Source: CAYYFV01 sp964451705
GTDB taxonomy: Bacteria; Patescibacteriota; Gracilibacteria; UBA1369; GCA-2718715
Direction: 5' to 3'
Assembly: GCA_964451705.1 (NCBI GenBank)
Contig: CAYVIV010000014.1
Coordinates: 1-21,321, forward strand
Length of the DNA stretch: 21,321 nucleotides
Positions 6,218 to 13,617 of the stretch are shown here, piece by piece. The first letter of the stretch is position 1; each line of letters starts with the position of its first letter. The translations under genes were made by a program, and so were the position numbers. Under the pieces are notes generated by a model. It had not been told where the DNA came from. It worked only from the letters and a program-made list of their open reading frames with translations, and did not search any database.

Positions 6218-7507
6218 TTATGCTTTTTCAGCTTCGCTAAACATATTTGCATAAATTTCACGATATGGGTGTCCTTCAATGCTAACTGCTTGGTAGAGTT
6301 CAAAGCCGCCAAGAACTTTCTCCTGCTTGTTTATCATTCCTGGTAATTGTTTGCGCATAGTAAAACGAGCATCTTCATGCCTGAGAATCCCCGAACCATC
6401 CATGAATATATGCTTAGAAGTTAATTTAGTAACCTGGTCTGCCATCGCAAAAATTTCACCTACTGTATGTTGAGAGTTCTGGAAACTCAGCGGTTCGAGC
6501 TCAAAGTTCATATCTAGTCCAGTTAAAGTCACACTACAGCCTCGTGCCCTAAGTATTTGGATCACTTTTGGTAAGCTATCGTCTAACATAAAAAATTCAT
6601 CAATAAAGACATGAAATTTTTCTGCATCAATTTGCTCTAGTATTTCTTCTGCACTAGAGACAGAGATAGCATCGAATGACAAGCTCTTAGTATGGTCCTG
6701 AATAGCAGAGTCACTATATCTATTATCTTGACCAGGTTGAAATAAGACTGCAGAGTCTTGTACTTGTGAGTAGCGCCCCAACATAGTCGTTGTTTTATTA
6801 GATCCCATTGGGCCAGTAATAACACTAATAGAGCCCTCACGCATAAGTATTGGTACCTTGCAAGGCCATTGCTCGATTATTTGAGTCCGAGTCGGGTGGT
6901 GTGCCATTGTACAAGCTCCTAGCTGATTGTCTAAACTAAAAGAGTAGCCTGCGTCTGTCCTGGCAGTAAAAGCACAGCGCGCTTTTTGATTACGTACAAA
7001 GTCAGAAATAGCAATCACATCACCAAAAGTACTATATGCAGAACCATTGAGCCTGTATGGCTCTAATTTACTATTCATCCCATTTCCAGTTACAAAAACC
7101 TGGTGGTGTCTAGCTCTTAAACATTGAACCACTTGCACAATTTCCGGGCCTAGTAGGTGAGCTCTGTCTATGCCCACAACCGAGGTATTGGGGTTAAGAT
7201 GTTCAAAGATTTCTTTGGCATTAAATATTTCTTTGGCACTGTGCTGTTTGTAGCCTAAGTTATCACGAACTACACAGTCTGGATCACGTACTACGCAGTC
7301 TGATCTTTCCTGCTGGGCTGGTCTAGATGGCGTAAACATCTGTGTTGGCACTCCATCTCCTTTTTTACTAAAACCTTCCAAGGCAGTAATCAAATCAAAA
7401 GTTTTAGCTGAGTTTGGTGGACCAACAATTGTTGTAATTTGACCAGGAGATAGCAGTCTCATAGTCTCACTGTCAGTATTTTGAGAGTTCAAACGTTCTA
7501 AAACCAT
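6218..7507 (-). CDS. tandem-duplicated thymidine-kinase-like P-loop protein
   Basis: A 429-aa protein made of two type II thymidine kinase-like halves. The C-terminal half resembles Tdk: a P-loop ITGPMGSNKT (motif from residue 232), the FQPGQDNRYSDSAIQDH strand, catalytic-type IDEFF (Asp303-Glu304), then LTGLDMNFELEP and FAMADQVTKLTS. The N-terminal half repeats the order in degenerate form: GPPNSAKT (29-36), IDRAH (Asp114, with Arg where the catalytic Glu should be), VTGNGMNSKLEPY and IAISDFVRN. The zinc-binding CxxC of Tdk is absent after VTKLTS. Ordinary Tdk is about 190-200 aa with one domain. Only the C half could plausibly be an active kinase (ATP-dependent thymidine to dTMP); the N half may be structural or regulatory. 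Two in-frame microduplications (DCVVRD twice, NAKEIF twice) lie between P-loop and IDR of the N half. Start ATG at 7507 has a TATAAT 8 bases upstream. Confidence 0.75.
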   Translation of the reverse strand: MVLERLNSQNTDSETMRLLSPGQITTIVGPPNSAKTFDLITALEGFSKKGDGVPTQMFTPSRPAQQERSDCVVRDPDCVVRDNLGYKQHSAKEIFNAKEIFEHLNPNTSVVGIDRAHLLGPEIVQVVQCLRARHHQVFVTGNGMNSKLEPYRLNGSAYSTFGDVIAISDFVRNQKARCAFTARTDAGYSFSLDNQLGACTMAHHPTRTQIIEQWPCKVPILMREGSISVITGPMGSNKTTTMLGRYSQVQDSAVLFQPGQDNRYSDSAIQDHTKSLSFDAISVSSAEEILEQIDAEKFHVFIDEFFMLDDSLPKVIQILRARGCSVTLTGLDMNFELEPLSFQNSQHTVGEIFAMADQVTKLTSKHIFMDGSGILRHEDARFTMRKQLPGMINKQEKVLGGFELYQAVSIEGHPYREIYANMFSEAEKA

Positions 7508-7515
7508 AAGTTTTA

Positions 7516-7521
7516 ATTATA
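7516..7521 (-). promoter_or_regulatory. -10 element giving a near-leaderless TK-like mRNA
   Basis: On the minus strand TATAAT ends 8 bases before the ATG at 7507. The expected start site, about 7 bases downstream of the -10, falls at or next to the start codon. A weak TTTACT lies 15 bases upstream as a possible -35. Confidence 0.4.
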
Positions 7522-7623
7522 TCTCAAGTAATCTAAAGTAAAAATGATAAAAAATTAATCAATTCAGATTGTAAAAGTAAATAGATATTTTATAGATTAA
7601 TACTGGAATTTTCTTGCAAAAAA

Positions 7624-7632
7624 TGGTATAAT
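7624..7632 (+). promoter_or_regulatory. extended -10 promoter for the repeat-protein gene
   Basis: TGGTATAAT is an exact extended -10 (TG-N-TATAAT, hexamer 7627-7632). The -35 position (TGGAAT, 7604-7609) is poor, as is usual for extended -10 promoters. The predicted leader is about 30 bases to the ATG at 7668. Confidence 0.6.
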
Positions 7633-7667
7633 TAAGTAATTATAATAGCAACAAAAAACCTAAAACT

Positions 7668-9062
7668 ATGAGTTTTGATCCAAATTTCACTCCAACACCG
7701 CCTCCAATAGGGCCACTAGGGGACCCCTCGGTAGCACCTACTGGTAATTCCAGTAGTAGTGCTAGCGGTAATTCTGACCCTCAATCTGGTGCCGCAGAGT
7801 CTTCTGGTAGCTCGTCTGGTGCCGCAGAGTCTTCTGGAAGCTCGTCTGGTGCCACAGCGTCTTCTGGAAGCTCGTCTGGTGCCGCAGCGTCTGCTGGAAG
7901 CTCGTCTGGTGCCGCAGCGTCTGCTGGAAGCTCGTCTGCTGACTCGCAGCCTGCTGGAGGTACTAGTGTTCAGGCAACAGGAGACTCGACACAAGATACT
8001 ACACAAACGACTGGGGACTCTGCACAGGGTACTACACAAGCCGCAGCCGCTACTGATGAAAGCCAAAGAGATCTACCAATTTCTGGAGATCCAGCAGTTT
8101 GGAAACCAGGAGAGCCAGTCTTCCCATCGGCAGAGGACATGCAGGAGGCCAAAACTCGCTTTGAGGCGCAACAAACTCAACCAGCGCCACAGCCTACTCC
8201 ACCAGCACCGCAACCAACACAGCCAGCGCCACAGCCGACTCAACCAGCACCACCTACCCCGCAACCCACGGCTACAGAACCATCTAGCATTCATCAAGGG
8301 TTTGATAAATTCGATCCATTCGACCCATTGGGTCTTTATGGTGGCAAGCCAGCCTTTTCTTATGATAACAGTCAGCCAGTACAGCCCGCACCACAGCCAA
8401 CACAACACTTGCAACCAGCACCACTGCCAACGCAACCAACGCAACCGGCACCACAGCCAACGCAACCAACGCAACCGGCACCACAACCCGCGCCAACTCC
8501 AACTTATCAAGAGGTTATACCTCCACCACAACCTGGAATACCACCAGTTCAAGGAGCATATCCTCCACATCCTGGAATTCCTCCAGTTCCAGGAGCATAT
8601 CCTCCACAACCTGGTATGCCACCCATGCCAGGAGCATATCCACCAAAACCTGGAATGCCGCCAGTGCCTCCACAGGATAATACACCAGCAAACTTTAGAA
8701 TTGATTCAACTGTTACAGGCAAAACTCCAATTAAATTGCCTAAGCACAGCCTAAAATTTGATGAACAAGAGTTCATTAAGCTCCTAGCTGCATCTATTTC
8801 ACTTTCTAAAGAGGAAAAGAAAAAAATCATAGAAACTATCCCAAAACTTAAGCAGTTCCAAATTGACGAACTTATGAAAATCTTTAAAGAAGAAGCGGAA
8901 AAGTTTGCAGAGCTACCTGTAAGGCACCAAAAAGAATTAGAAAAAATGGTCGATAAACATCGTAAAGAGTGGGAACAGCTAGAGGATGAGTGCCAAGCAC
9001 AAGGTCAGCAAGCAGATGAACAGTCTCAAGTTGATGATATCAAAAAACAATTAGGTCTTTAA
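7668..9062 (+). CDS. low-complexity Ser/Ala and Pro/Gln repeat protein with helical C-terminus
   Basis: A 464-aa protein with four zones. Residues about 40-89 are five copies of a 10-residue SGAAxSxGSS unit. Residues about 168-205 and 238-280 are PQPTQPAP-type repeats. Residues about 286-337 are nearly four 13-residue units of PPxPGxPPxPGAY. The last ~100 residues (from about 365) are charged and helical (LSKEEKKKIIETIPKLKQFQ, then alternating Lys/Glu and a coiled-coil-like tail). There is no signal peptide or TM segment, so it should be cytoplasmic unless exported by an unknown route. The helical end resembles C-terminal segments of uncharacterised CPR proteins (recalled pattern, not searched). 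It leads a two-gene unit with a lipoprotein 9 bp downstream. The repeats are read exactly; function is unknown. An intrinsically disordered tether, scaffold or surface spacer is possible. Confidence 0.8.
   Translation: MSFDPNFTPTPPPIGPLGDPSVAPTGNSSSSASGNSDPQSGAAESSGSSSGAAESSGSSSGATASSGSSSGAAASAGSSSGAAASAGSSSADSQPAGGTSVQATGDSTQDTTQTTGDSAQGTTQAAAATDESQRDLPISGDPAVWKPGEPVFPSAEDMQEAKTRFEAQQTQPAPQPTPPAPQPTQPAPQPTQPAPPTPQPTATEPSSIHQGFDKFDPFDPLGLYGGKPAFSYDNSQPVQPAPQPTQHLQPAPLPTQPTQPAPQPTQPTQPAPQPAPTPTYQEVIPPPQPGIPPVQGAYPPHPGIPPVPGAYPPQPGMPPMPGAYPPKPGMPPVPPQDNTPANFRIDSTVTGKTPIKLPKHSLKFDEQEFIKLLAASISLSKEEKKKIIETIPKLKQFQIDELMKIFKEEAEKFAELPVRHQKELEKMVDKHRKEWEQLEDECQAQGQQADEQSQVDDIKKQLGL
7785..7934 (+). 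repeat. five tandem 30-bp repeats (SGAAxSxGSS units)
   Basis: Copies begin with TCTGGTGCC at 7785, 7815, 7845, 7875 and 7905. They differ by a few substitutions: gagtct versus gcgtct, and cttctgg versus ctgctgg. The last two are nearly identical, which points to recent slippage or unequal exchange. The unit is a multiple of three, so copy-number change keeps the frame. Confidence 0.9.
8176..8505 (+). repeat. two blocks of PQPTQPAP-coding repeats
   Basis: Short degenerate CCA/CAA/CAG-rich repeats occur at about 8176-8275 and again at about 8383-8505. They are separated by a non-repetitive segment encoding SSIHQGFDKFDPFDPLGLYG. Within the second block, a roughly 30-bp stretch (caaccaacgcaaccggcacc) appears twice in a row. 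Confidence 0.8.
8523..8678 (+). repeat. 39-bp repeats encoding PPxPGxPPxPGAY
   Basis: Three full units start at 8523, 8562 and 8601. A fourth, at 8640-8678, diverges at its end. The GGAGCATATCC core is conserved in the first three. The encoded proline/glycine/tyrosine motif resembles PGAY-type disordered repeats. Confidence 0.85.
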
Positions 9063-9071
9063 CATAAAACT

Positions 9072-9401
9072 ATGAAATTCATACAAATCTCTATTATCTG
9101 CAGCCTTTTATTAATGGGTTGTAGTTCGAGTCGACAAACCACTCAACAACCAAGTCAAGAAACACTTCCTCAGTCAGATCAGGAGTATATAGAGCAAATT
9201 AAACAAGAAACGGAGTTTTATTTAAACACAAGTCAATCTGCCATGGACTCTTTAGATATTAAGCAATGTTCTAAGCTCAAAGATGAAAATGTTCAGCAAG
9301 CATGCGAAATTCAATTAATAATGACTATGTCAGCAGCTGGAGATAAGTCATTATGTCATAAGCTAGAAGACTCGCAAGATAAAGAGCTTTGTCTACAATA
9401 G
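9072..9401 (+). CDS. small lipoprotein with four cysteines in its C-terminal part
   Basis: A 109-aa protein with a lipoprotein signal peptide: MKFIQISIICSLLLMGC, lipobox LLMGC with Cys17 as the lipidated residue. A Ser/Thr/Gln-rich linker (about 18-38) follows, then a helical domain carrying four Cys (C-SKL, A-C-E, L-C-HKL, L-C-LQ) in a C-x(n)-C pairing that could form disulfides. Small lipoproteins with 'CxxL...C' helical repeats are common in CPR genomes as far as I recall; no function is known. It should be anchored on the outer face of the cytoplasmic membrane. It lies 9 bp after the repeat protein and is convergent to the fibre-like gene, with only 14 bp between the two stop codons. Confidence 0.75.
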   Translation: MKFIQISIICSLLLMGCSSSRQTTQQPSQETLPQSDQEYIEQIKQETEFYLNTSQSAMDSLDIKQCSKLKDENVQQACEIQLIMTMSAAGDKSLCHKLEDSQDKELCLQ

Positions 9402-9415
9402 CTCAATGCCAGGTA

Positions 9416-10491
9416 CTATCTGTAATCAAAGCAAATTGCTGTAGCAGATCTAAGGTATGCTGTATCAGCCCATCTCGCATCGCACCTGCTGTTATTCCTA
9501 TAAACTTGAACCAGTCTAGAGGACGTTCTAGCAGATGCCCTGCGGTCGGTAACCTTAGCCCCGCAAGAAATAGCAATCTGACCAAGAGGACAAGCGACTG
9601 TTGTGAGCAGAGCATTACTCTGCGCACCCTGTCTAGAGTAAATTCGGTTCTTTAGGTAGGTCAAAAGATTAGTTCCATTAATTTCAAATCTGCCATTTAC
9701 ATTCACAGGGCTATTAACAGTGATCTCATTATTAGGATTTCCAGACCGAGTGATACTAGAGACGCGCAAGGAGCCTAAATCTGCTTGGCCACTTATAATG
9801 CCCAAGTTAACATCAAGCTCCCCATCAATTTGAGCGTTCCCACTCACATCTAAATCTTCTAAATAAGATATATCTTCCACTTGAAGCCTGTCTTCTATGA
9901 AGACATCTGCCCCAAATCTTACGGGTAAACCATCGTTATTTAACATTTCGATTCTGTCTGTTTTTAAGGTGCCATCAACCTCTAGGTCGTCGTGCAGGGT
10001 GATTGGGTCGGCATCTGTCCTGCTTCTAAGATTATTCGCATATAGCCAGCTTGTGTAGACTTCGTNNNNNNNNNNNNNNNNNNNNNNNNNNNNNNNNNNN
10101 NNNNNNNNNNNNNNNNNNNNNNNNNNNNNNNNNNNNNNNNNNNNNNNNNNNNNNNNNNNNNNNNNGCATCTGTCCTGCTTCTAAGATTATTCGCATATAG
10201 CCAGCTTGTGTAGACTTCGTCTTCGGCAGATATATTTGTAGCTAGAATATCCCCACGAATTTCCACACCATCCATAAAGACAACGTCGTTAGCAGGGTTT
10301 TTGCTGGTAATCTCACCTATTTCTAGTTCTGTGGCAGTAACCTTGTTATCTACATCTACATTTGTAAAATTAGGAGTTAATGCCCCATTGGCTGGTGGTT
10401 GCGCAGGTAGTGCTAGGGATAGAGATACATTCAAAAGGCTAGCACTGAGTGCTAAGAGCAGAATGTTTTTCAAGGGCAGTCTTGTATTCAT
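9416..10491 (-). CDS. secreted fibre-like protein interrupted by an assembly gap
   Basis: The start is ATG 10491, chosen over 10524 because it gives a clean signal peptide (MNTRLPLKNILLLALSASLL, then a region ending near LALPAQPP). The body is built of short beta-strand repeats (VDVDNKVTATELEIGEI, LEVDGTLKTDRIEM, LDVSGNAQIDGELDV, VNVNGRFEINGTN), as in phage tail fibres and trimeric surface fibres. A short helix (LLTYLKNRIYS) leads to a terminal domain with CPLGQIAISCG and two further Cys. A run of 100 N lies inside, flanked by identical 55-base segments. Removing the N run and one copy leaves exactly 921 bases, i.e. 306 codons plus stop, in one continuous frame. So the gene is probably intact. 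It is presumably exported and displayed at the cell surface; adhesion is inferred only. Confidence 0.75.
10066..10165. other. 100-N assembly gap, probably spurious
   Basis: Exactly 100 N. The 55 bases before it (10011-10065) are identical to the 55 bases after it (10166-10220). This is the signature of two contigs overlapping by a k-mer length that were joined by a scaffolder instead of merged. Confidence 0.9.
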
Positions 10492-10669
10492 AGTTTTATA
10501 TTTTAGATGGCTATATTTTAACAAAGATCTCTATTTCGCACCAAGCTATAAGTATATATTAAAAACATTATCAATTTTTTGTAAAACGATAATTGCTGCA
10601 GATGGTCTAAATAACTCCAAAATCCAGACAAAAAGATATAAAATTATTATAGATACTCAAATCTTTTCT

Positions 10670-11884
10670 ATGTTTAAAAGAATCCTGTCAAAAAGCGAAA
10701 AACCAGTTTTACTGGTCCTAGATTTAGCCAGTACAAGGCTGAAGGTTATGCTAGTTAGTTTGCAAGCTAATACTCAAAAGCAGTATCCAATCTTAGAGTT
10801 GGAGAATATTCAGCACAAGCTGAGTTTTACTCAGGTTATCGATGGAGAGTTTGAGGATTTGAGAAAGCAGCTAACTCAGCTTTTAGTACAAATGTACAAA
10901 AAAAACACATTTGATATTAAGCATTGTGTCTTTGGACTCGAAGATTCCTTTTTTCAAGCTAGTTTTTACACCGCCTCATTCCAAATGCAAGGCCAAGCCT
11001 TAGATAACGGAGCTTTGCAAAATATTTTGCAGAACTCTTTTGTACAAGCTAAAACTCAAGCTCAAGCTAAAGCCCAGACTAAATTTAAAGATAGTAGTTT
11101 GCATTTGATTCAAGCTGATCTAGTAGATTTAAGGGTGGATAATCAGTCAGTAAATAATCCTTTGGGTCTTAAGGCTAATCACCTGACTACAATCTTTTTC
11201 AATGCCTTTTGCCAAAAGAAGCTCTATAAATCCTTAAGTTGCCTTGCCGATTATGTAGGGTTCAAGTTAGACAGTATTTACTTACAACCAGTTAGTCAGG
11301 CTATTTTATCTCAGGATCATGGTAAATCTTTAATTATCGAAATTGGTCATTCTAAAACCACAGTCACACTTGCCAAAGATGGACGCTTGTTAAAAACTCA
11401 TAAGATTGAATTCTCCACCCAAAATATTATAGACGATTTAGCTAAACGCTTTAAGGTAGATCAGCAGGAGGCATTGAAGATCTTGCTTGCCTATTGTAAA
11501 GATGAATATCTAAAGGAATATAGAGACCTCAGAAAGTATATTCTGATCAATTCAAACAAATTAGTTGCCAAAATACACAAGCAAATTTTAGATTTGAAAT
11601 TGTTTGATCTCAAAGATGTATCCATTTTCCTAATGGGCGGTGGTGCTATGATCCCAGAAGTAACCGAGTTGCTAGAGTCCAAGACTAGTAGTTTTGGAGT
11701 TTGTAGTATTACAACTATTAATAATTTTCCATATTTAAGTGACCCATTCTCATTAATTCAAAACTCTACCAGTTCCATGGTTTTAGCATATGCTAGTAAG
11801 TTCTTTGCTCAGCAATCTGCAGACAAGTCATCATTCGCAAAAGCTAATATAGACCAAATCTTGCGACTAACAACCAATCAATGA
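10670..11884 (+). CDS. FtsA/PilM-like actin-fold ATPase
   Basis: A 404-aa protein from the ATG at 10670. The frame is open further upstream, but that part overlaps the opposite gene and gives no protein-like sequence. The N-terminus PVLLVLDLASTRLKVMLVSL is the phosphate-1 strand pair of the actin/Hsp70 fold. IIEIGHSKTTVTLAKDGRLL (about 222-241) is the phosphate-2 motif. SIFLMGGGAMIPEVTELL (about 317-334) is the adenosine motif. The order and spacing match FtsA and PilM. Its job is likely to couple a membrane partner to FtsZ-driven division or to a pilus-like machine. The stop overlaps the next gene by ATGA (11881-11884), a membrane protein that is the obvious partner. The FtsA membrane-targeting helix is not evident. 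FtsA versus PilM cannot be decided here. Confidence 0.7.
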   Translation: MFKRILSKSEKPVLLVLDLASTRLKVMLVSLQANTQKQYPILELENIQHKLSFTQVIDGEFEDLRKQLTQLLVQMYKKNTFDIKHCVFGLEDSFFQASFYTASFQMQGQALDNGALQNILQNSFVQAKTQAQAKAQTKFKDSSLHLIQADLVDLRVDNQSVNNPLGLKANHLTTIFFNAFCQKKLYKSLSCLADYVGFKLDSIYLQPVSQAILSQDHGKSLIIEIGHSKTTVTLAKDGRLLKTHKIEFSTQNIIDDLAKRFKVDQQEALKILLAYCKDEYLKEYRDLRKYILINSNKLVAKIHKQILDLKLFDLKDVSIFLMGGGAMIPEVTELLESKTSSFGVCSITTINNFPYLSDPFSLIQNSTSSMVLAYASKFFAQQSADKSSFAKANIDQILRLTTNQ

Positions 11885-13617
11885 AATTTAAGAGTCGAAA
11901 CAAAAAAATAAAAATTTTAGACAAACAAATTCTAAAAGTCTCATCTAGCTTTGGTCTAACTGAGGTTTTAGAGAAAGTTGATACTATCCGGGCAGAAAAA
12001 CAAAATAATCTCAGTCAAGAAAAAATATATTTATTCTTCGAAACCGAACACAAGTTGTTCTTATCGCAGACACATTATCAAATCCTCTGCCGTAACCTAG
12101 AGGATAGAAATCAGGAGTTTGCAATTATCCTCCCAGATTTTATGCTTGCTCCAAAGCATATACCAAACACCAAATTAGTAGTAGCTTTTGACTCTGGCAT
12201 TCAGAATGCTAATTTGCATAGTAATCCAGATACAGAGTTTAGATTTAAGAAGGGTTCCAAAAGCCCAAATTTGGTTCTCAACCAAAATTTAAAATCCGAG
12301 CAAGAAAAGGAGCTAGAACTATACCAAAAATCTCTCAAGGGCATAAAGTCACATGCAGCCAAGGCTTTACCAAACACAGCTCAGAATTATAGTTCGAAAT
12401 TGTTTTTATCTTTTATCTTAAGTGCTTCCATATTTTGTTTCTTCTTTATTGCAGCTTTCGCTTTTCCATCAACAACTATTCAACTTGTACCTAAGGTATC
12501 GTCTATTGAACAGGTCTTAAATGTACATATGTATCTAGATAAACCTCTGCAGCTCAAAGACTCCAGCTCTGCCAATATGCTCAAGTTAGAAAAACTAGAA
12601 ATTCCTAATGTAGAAACCCAGGTTAAATTTGTCTCTACAGGTGTCAATAACATAGGGTCTAATGCGACTGGACAAATTGTAATCCAAAACCCTACTGCCA
12701 AGCCGTGGACTTTGATTCCCTTTACTCGTTTCCAATCAGAGGAAGGCTTAATCTTTCGCTCCCAGGAGCAACTCAGGGTGCCAGCAGGTACACCAGAGAA
12801 CCCAGGCACCATGCAAGCTCTTGTTACTGCCGATGCCTACGATCTAGCTGGAGTGAGTATAGGGGAGCGTGGTAATTTAGCGGCAGGGGTTCAGTTAACT
12901 TTGCCGGGTCTTAAAGATGCATCTGCACAAGCTATTTTTGCCACTACTAGTACAGAACTTTTAGGGGGCGTTACTATTATAGAAAAATTTGTGCAGGAAA
13001 GTGACCTACTGGCAGCTAGAGAGTTTGCCATTAAAGAACTAGAGGTTAAGCTGGCCAGTATTCTTACAGATCAATTACTTAGAAAAAACAAAGTTTCCAA
13101 CTCAGATCTGCAACTTTTAAACGACCCAGAAACAATGAACATCCAAAAGCTAACATTGGCCATGGAACGCAATTTAGTAGGCCAAAAACTACATACATTC
13201 CAGGTCGATATTAAAGCCAATGTGCAGGGCTATGCTTTTAGCCAGTCTCAGCTCAAAAAGCTCCTAGTTAATAAATTAGTGTCCAACCTAGACCCATATA
13301 ATACCTTAGCCTTTGTAGATTATGAGAATCTAAGCTATAAGGTATTTAATCAAGACAAACAGAATCAAATCCTCGACGCTACAATGGTAATAAAGGGTCT
13401 TCAGCAAGCAAAACTCACCGGTTCTAACCTAGATGTACAGGAATTGTTTAGTAACATTAAGGCAGACGTAATTGGGCTAGAAAGTACCAAGGCCCTTAAG
13501 CGTTTAAAACAAAGTCCTTATGTTGAATCAGCTGTGATTTCTCATTTTCCATTTTGGCAAAAACATGTATCATCCAACGTAAATAATCTAAAAATTTCAG
13601 TCAATGAAAGTATTTAA
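11881..13617 (+). CDS. baseplate J-like domain membrane protein
   Basis: A 578-aa protein. A cytoplasmic N-terminal region of ~165 residues is followed by one TM helix (about 172-195, LFLSFILSASIFCFFFIAAF). A large extracytoplasmic part comes next. Residues about 255-365 match the pattern often annotated 'baseplate J/gp47' in CPR genomes: ATGQIVIQNPTAKPWTLIPF, TRFQSEEGLIFRSQ, VPAG...PGT, and SIGERGNLAAGVQLTLPGLK. No phage genes surround it, so it is a cellular envelope protein, not a tail component. It overlaps the FtsA/PilM-like gene by 4 bp and the hydrolase by 14 bp. A plausible role is a single-pass bridge between the actin-like protein and the cell wall, by analogy with PilM-PilN or FtsA-FtsN; this is inference. 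Confidence 0.7.
   Translation: MKFKSRNKKIKILDKQILKVSSSFGLTEVLEKVDTIRAEKQNNLSQEKIYLFFETEHKLFLSQTHYQILCRNLEDRNQEFAIILPDFMLAPKHIPNTKLVVAFDSGIQNANLHSNPDTEFRFKKGSKSPNLVLNQNLKSEQEKELELYQKSLKGIKSHAAKALPNTAQNYSSKLFLSFILSASIFCFFFIAAFAFPSTTIQLVPKVSSIEQVLNVHMYLDKPLQLKDSSSANMLKLEKLEIPNVETQVKFVSTGVNNIGSNATGQIVIQNPTAKPWTLIPFTRFQSEEGLIFRSQEQLRVPAGTPENPGTMQALVTADAYDLAGVSIGERGNLAAGVQLTLPGLKDASAQAIFATTSTELLGGVTIIEKFVQESDLLAAREFAIKELEVKLASILTDQLLRKNKVSNSDLQLLNDPETMNIQKLTLAMERNLVGQKLHTFQVDIKANVQGYAFSQSQLKKLLVNKLVSNLDPYNTLAFVDYENLSYKVFNQDKQNQILDATMVIKGLQQAKLTGSNLDVQELFSNIKADVIGLESTKALKRLKQSPYVESAVISHFPFWQKHVSSNVNNLKISVNESI

Noticed and set aside
7785..7934. CRISPR array
   Set aside because: The 30-bp units are directly adjacent with no unique spacers and are in frame within a coding region.
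7716..8830. Several long frames antisense to or out of phase with the repeat protein
   Set aside because: They are by-products of the repeats: Trp/Arg/Ser-rich low-complexity translations with no start signals. The plus-strand frame has a promoter, four coherent zones and a helical domain.
9389..9655. 88-codon plus-strand frame after the lipoprotein
   Set aside because: It overlaps the lipoprotein end and lies antisense to the conserved Cys-containing tip of the fibre gene; composition is not protein-like.
9403..9946. A separate 176-aa gene with its own start at 9946
   Set aside because: The frame continues upstream without a stop to the 55-base overlap and into the signal-peptide portion, so the ATG at 9946 is internal.
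10301..10669. 123-codon upstream extension of the FtsA/PilM-like frame
   Set aside because: It overlaps the opposite fibre gene and its promoter and encodes no recognisable domain. The ATG at 10670 begins directly before the actin-fold phosphate-1 motif.
11881..13617. Prophage or contractile injection system baseplate gene
   Set aside because: No tail, sheath, tube or capsid genes accompany it. It has an N-terminal cytoplasmic part and a TM helix and sits in a cell-wall operon.
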